Below, in pieces: positions 61,219 through 64,000 of a DNA stretch of 64,000 bases. Within the stretch, counting starts at the first letter, position 1. Each line of letters opens with the position of its first letter. The position numbers and the translations under genes were made by a program. The notes under the pieces are model-generated. The model saw nothing but the letters and a program-made list of their open reading frames with translations. It did not search any database and was not told where the DNA came from. The stretch is taken from positions 32,217 to 96,216 of the forward strand of contig DASTKT010000085.1 in NCBI GenBank assembly GCA_035715725.1. Reading direction: 5' to 3'. The stretch comes from JADGGV01 sp035715725 (GTDB lineage Bacteria > Gemmatimonadota > Gemmatimonadetes > Longimicrobiales > RSA9).

Positions 61219-61347
61219 TGCCTCGCGACGCCGCACATCCAACGGACGAGCCCATTTAGCAACGGCGGCCGGCCTGCAGGCCCGGCTTTCGCCGAGCGTT
61301 TTTTCCGCTGTGCAGACCTGTTGCTGCTTCAACTCCTGAGGAGAGCC
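61219..61347 (+). promoter_or_regulatory. nrdJ leader with possible attenuator hairpin
   Basis: The leader holds a GC-rich inverted stretch (gcctgcaggc near 61274), a short cggc-tttc-gccg stem followed four nt later by TTTTTT, and the ribosome site GAGGAG (61338-61343) partly paired in ctcc-tga-ggag. I do not find the conserved core of a cobalamin riboswitch. Confidence 0.3.
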
Positions 61348-63909
61348 ATGAGCCCCGCGAATCCCAGCTCGGCCACCGGCGTCGCCGCCGGCCTCGCACG
61401 CCCCGACGATCTTCCGCCCGCGGACCTGTCGGCCAACGCCCGCATCGTGCTGGCGAAGCGGTACCTGAAGAAGGACGATCGCGGCAAGCCGACGGAGGAG
61501 CCGGAGGACATGTTCTGGCGGGTCGCGCGCGTGATCGCGGAGGAGGATGCGAAGTTCGGGGCGAGTGCGGGCGCGGTGGACGCACTGGCGCGGGAGTTCT
61601 ACCGGCTGATGACGCAGCGGCTGTTCGAGCCGAACTCGCCGACGCTGATGAACGCGGGGCGGCCGCTGGGGCAGCTCTCCGCGTGCTTCGTGCTGCCAGT
61701 GGAGGACGCGCTGTCGAACGGGAGGAACGGGATCTACGACACGCTGCGGTCGATGGCGCTGGTGCACCAGTCGGGCGGCGGGACGGGGTTCGCTTTTTCG
61801 CGTCTGCGTCCGTCGAACGACGTGGTGAAGAGCACGATGGGGGTGGCGAGCGGGCCGGTGTCGTTCATGAAGCTGTACGACGCGTCGACGGAGGTGGTGA
61901 AGCAGGGGGGGACGCGGCGGGGCGCGAACATGGGGATCCTGCGGGTGGATCATCCGGACATCCGCGAGTTCGTCACGTGCAAGGCGGACGTGACGCAGGT
62001 GACGAACTTCAACATCTCGGTCGCGGTGACGGACGCGTTCATGGAGGCGGTGAAGGCGGGGGCGAAGTACGATCTGGTCTCGCCGCGGACGGGCGAGGTG
62101 GTGGGGCAGGAGGACGCGCGGGAGATCTTCGCCCTGATGGTGCAGGGGGCGTGGGCGACGGGGGAGCCGGGCGTCTTCTTCATCGACAAGGCGAACGCGT
62201 ACAACCCGGTGCCGAAGCTCGGGAGCTACGAGGCGACGAACCCGTGCGGCGAGCAGCCGCTGCTGGCGTACGACGTCTGCAACCTGGGCTCGGTGAACGT
62301 GGGGTTGTTCGCGCGCGCGGATGCGGCGCCCGGGACGCCGCCGGAGGAGCGGATCGACTGGGAGGGGCTGCGGCAGGTGACGCACCTGGCGGTGCACTTC
62401 CTGGACAACGTGATCGACGCGAACAATTACCCGCTGCAGGAGATCCACGATCTGGCGCACCGGATCCGGCGCATCGGGCTGGGGATCATGGGGTGGGCGG
62501 ACCTGCTCGTGCGCGTGGGCGTGCCGTACGACAGCGACGCGGCGATCGCGCTGGCGCACAAGGTCATGGGCTTCATCGACGAGGAGGGGAAGCGGGCGTC
62601 GGAGAAGCTGGCGGAGACGCGCGGCGCGTTCCCGGAGTGGGAGGAGAGCATCTGGGGTCCGGACGCGACGTGTGCGCGTGACGCGGCCGGCGAGCGCATC
62701 CGCCCGCTGCGCCGCCTGCGCAACTGCAACGTGAACACGGTGGCGCCGACGGGGACGATCTCGATCTTCGCGGACTGCTCGGGCGGGATCGAGCCGCTGT
62801 TCGCGGTGGCGTTCATGCGCAACCAGGCGGGCTCGCTGATGCCGGACGTGAACGGGGACTTTGTCGCCCGCGCGCGGCGCGAGGGGTGGTACAGCGAGGA
62901 CCTGATGCGGCGGATCGCGGAGGAGGGGCACATCCACTTCCCGGAGGTGCCTGCGGAGGTGCAGCGGGTGTTCGTGACGGCGCACGATGTGACGCCGGCG
63001 TGGCACATCCGGACGCAGGCGGCCTTCCAGGCGCACGTCGACTCGGCGATCTCGAAGACGTGCAACTTCCCGCACGAGGCCACGCCGGAGGACGTGCGCG
63101 AGATCTACCTCCAGGCGTACGAGCTGGACTGCAAGGGCGTGACGGTCTACCGCGACGGCTCGCGCCCGATGCAGGTGCTCTCGACCGGGAAGACGGCGCA
63201 GGAGGTGGTCGCGAAGGCGGGTGCGGCCGCGGAGCCGGAGCAGGCGCTGGCGGACGCGCGCGAGCGGATCCACGGGCTCGAGCACGAGGCGGAACGGCTG
63301 CGGTCGCAGCTCGCGGACGCGGAGGGGCGGCTGCAGCGGCGTCGCCAGAAGCGGAGCCGGCCGGAGCTGCTGCGTGGCACGACGCGGCGCATGCCCAGCC
63401 CGCTCGGGGACCTCTACGTCACGATCAACGAGGACGAGACGGCGCGCCCGTTCGAGGTGTTCGCCACGCTCGGCAAGGCCGGCGGCGCCGCCATGGCGGA
63501 CGTCGAAGCGATCGGCCGGCTGATCTCGCTCGCGCTGCGCAGCGGCGTCTCGATCGGCGACGTCTACCAGCAGCTCCGCGGCATCTCGTGCGACCGTGCC
63601 GTCGGCCTCGGCCCGAACAAGGTGCTCTCGGTCCCCGACGCCATCGCCCAGGCGATCGCGCAGCACGAGCGCGAGAAGGCCGGGATCCAGCAGGAGCTGC
63701 CGATCCCCGGCGCGCCGATGCTCCCCGCTCCGGCGCCGATCGTCGCGCCGTCGGCGCAGAGCAGCGCGCAGCCGCAGACGCAGTTCGACTTCGGCGCCTA
63801 CGACCCGGGTCAGACCTTCATCGGCACCTGCCCGGAGTGCCACAGCGACCTGCAGTTCGCGGAGGGGTGCGTGAAGTGCCTGTCGTGCGGGTACAGCGAG
63901 TGCGGGTGA
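61348..63909 (+). CDS. nrdJ: Class II (adenosylcobalamin-dependent) ribonucleotide reductase
   Basis: An 853-residue NrdJ. The substrate-site triad is N298-P-C300-G-E302 in NPCGEQ; the redox cysteines are Cys113 (LSACFVLP) and Cys311 (YDVCNLGSVN), with the same 11-residue Cys300-Cys311 spacing as known class II enzymes. The second barrel motif APTGTISIFADCSGGIEP is intact. A charged coiled-coil-like segment (about 632-675) links to a trimmed C-terminal domain. The end is a zinc ribbon (CPECHSDL, CVKCLSCGYSECG), whose cysteines shuttle electrons. It reduces ribonucleotides to deoxyribonucleotides using B12 and needs no oxygen. ATG at 61348 follows GAGGAG; earlier in-frame starts lie before the leader hairpins. 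It is likely NrdR-regulated. Confidence 0.95.
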   Translation: MSPANPSSATGVAAGLARPDDLPPADLSANARIVLAKRYLKKDDRGKPTEEPEDMFWRVARVIAEEDAKFGASAGAVDALAREFYRLMTQRLFEPNSPTLMNAGRPLGQLSACFVLPVEDALSNGRNGIYDTLRSMALVHQSGGGTGFAFSRLRPSNDVVKSTMGVASGPVSFMKLYDASTEVVKQGGTRRGANMGILRVDHPDIREFVTCKADVTQVTNFNISVAVTDAFMEAVKAGAKYDLVSPRTGEVVGQEDAREIFALMVQGAWATGEPGVFFIDKANAYNPVPKLGSYEATNPCGEQPLLAYDVCNLGSVNVGLFARADAAPGTPPEERIDWEGLRQVTHLAVHFLDNVIDANNYPLQEIHDLAHRIRRIGLGIMGWADLLVRVGVPYDSDAAIALAHKVMGFIDEEGKRASEKLAETRGAFPEWEESIWGPDATCARDAAGERIRPLRRLRNCNVNTVAPTGTISIFADCSGGIEPLFAVAFMRNQAGSLMPDVNGDFVARARREGWYSEDLMRRIAEEGHIHFPEVPAEVQRVFVTAHDVTPAWHIRTQAAFQAHVDSAISKTCNFPHEATPEDVREIYLQAYELDCKGVTVYRDGSRPMQVLSTGKTAQEVVAKAGAAAEPEQALADARERIHGLEHEAERLRSQLADAEGRLQRRRQKRSRPELLRGTTRRMPSPLGDLYVTINEDETARPFEVFATLGKAGGAAMADVEAIGRLISLALRSGVSIGDVYQQLRGISCDRAVGLGPNKVLSVPDAIAQAIAQHEREKAGIQQELPIPGAPMLPAPAPIVAPSAQSSAQPQTQFDFGAYDPGQTFIGTCPECHSDLQFAEGCVKCLSCGYSECG

Positions 63910-64000
63910 GGCGGGATCCCGAGGTGATGCGGCCGCGCGCCCGGTGAACGGGCGGTCGGCCGACGGAGCCTGACGGGAGCGAAACACCGGGGGCGGGACC

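Noticed and set aside
61219..61347. Cobalamin riboswitch before the B12-dependent nrdJ
   Set aside because: The leader is short and I cannot find the B12 box or the conserved core; cagacctg at 61312-61319 is only a weak resemblance.

Overview
The window is GC-rich throughout and densely coded on both strands. It looks like a chromosomal segment of a diderm bacterium, most plausibly a Gemmatimonadota member. That placement is inference, resting on gene content: an 'orphan' MacB-like duplicated permease, a beta-propeller/outer-membrane-barrel protein with an N-terminal HExxH motif, M16 and M1 peptidases, a TonB receptor and a Kdo transferase (waaA). I saw no rRNA, tRNA, insertion sequence, prophage or CRISPR array.

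Layout. 1-10 kb: a truncated PAP2 phosphatase, M16 and M1 zinc peptidases, a small membrane protein and a MacB/FtsX-type permease. 10-21.7 kb: the accessory region. A minus-strand operon encodes a patatin-like phospholipase, a 1591-residue DUF4062-nSTAND1-ankyrin protein, a soluble FtsH-like AAA protease and a single-domain RyR protein. It converges on a plus-strand membrane protein with two TrkA-like Rossmann domains and its own C-terminal RyR domain. A roughly 150-residue domain that I cannot name occurs once in the protease and twice in the STAND protein. 22-33 kb: a CPXCG protein, an esterase, a quinone oxidoreductase, leuS, a predicted aminopeptidase, a hybrid histidine kinase, a DUF423 protein and an orphan D12 adenine methyltransferase. 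33-42 kb: small proteins, waaA, a MoaD-MoeB-rhodanese fusion, a DUF4015 putative glycosidase, gamma-glutamyltransferase, a barrel protein and an M20 amidohydrolase. 42-52.5 kb: a cell-wall recycling neighbourhood (murQ, anmK, a GT-C glycosyltransferase, a sodium:solute symporter and an N-acetylmuramoyl-alanine amidase). 52.7-60.8 kb: the propeller-barrel protein, then a TonB receptor-mntH-usp-mntR operon behind a promoter with a DtxR/MntR-type palindrome in its spacer. 60.8-64 kb: nrdJ, preceded by phased DnaA-box-like repeats, a clear promoter and two NrdR-box-like palindromes.

How the genes work together. The metal operon reads as an autoregulated manganese uptake path: outer-membrane receptor, then NRAMP importer, with MntR as repressor. 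The murQ-anmK-transporter-amidase stretch reads as salvage of anhydro-MurNAc and related wall fragments. The patatin/STAND/protease/RyR operon has the architecture of a sensor-effector (immunity-like) system: a STAND ATPase as sensor, a phospholipase as likely membrane-damaging effector, and a protease tied to the sensor by the shared domain. I do not recognise this combination as a described system, and it is the main discovery candidate here.
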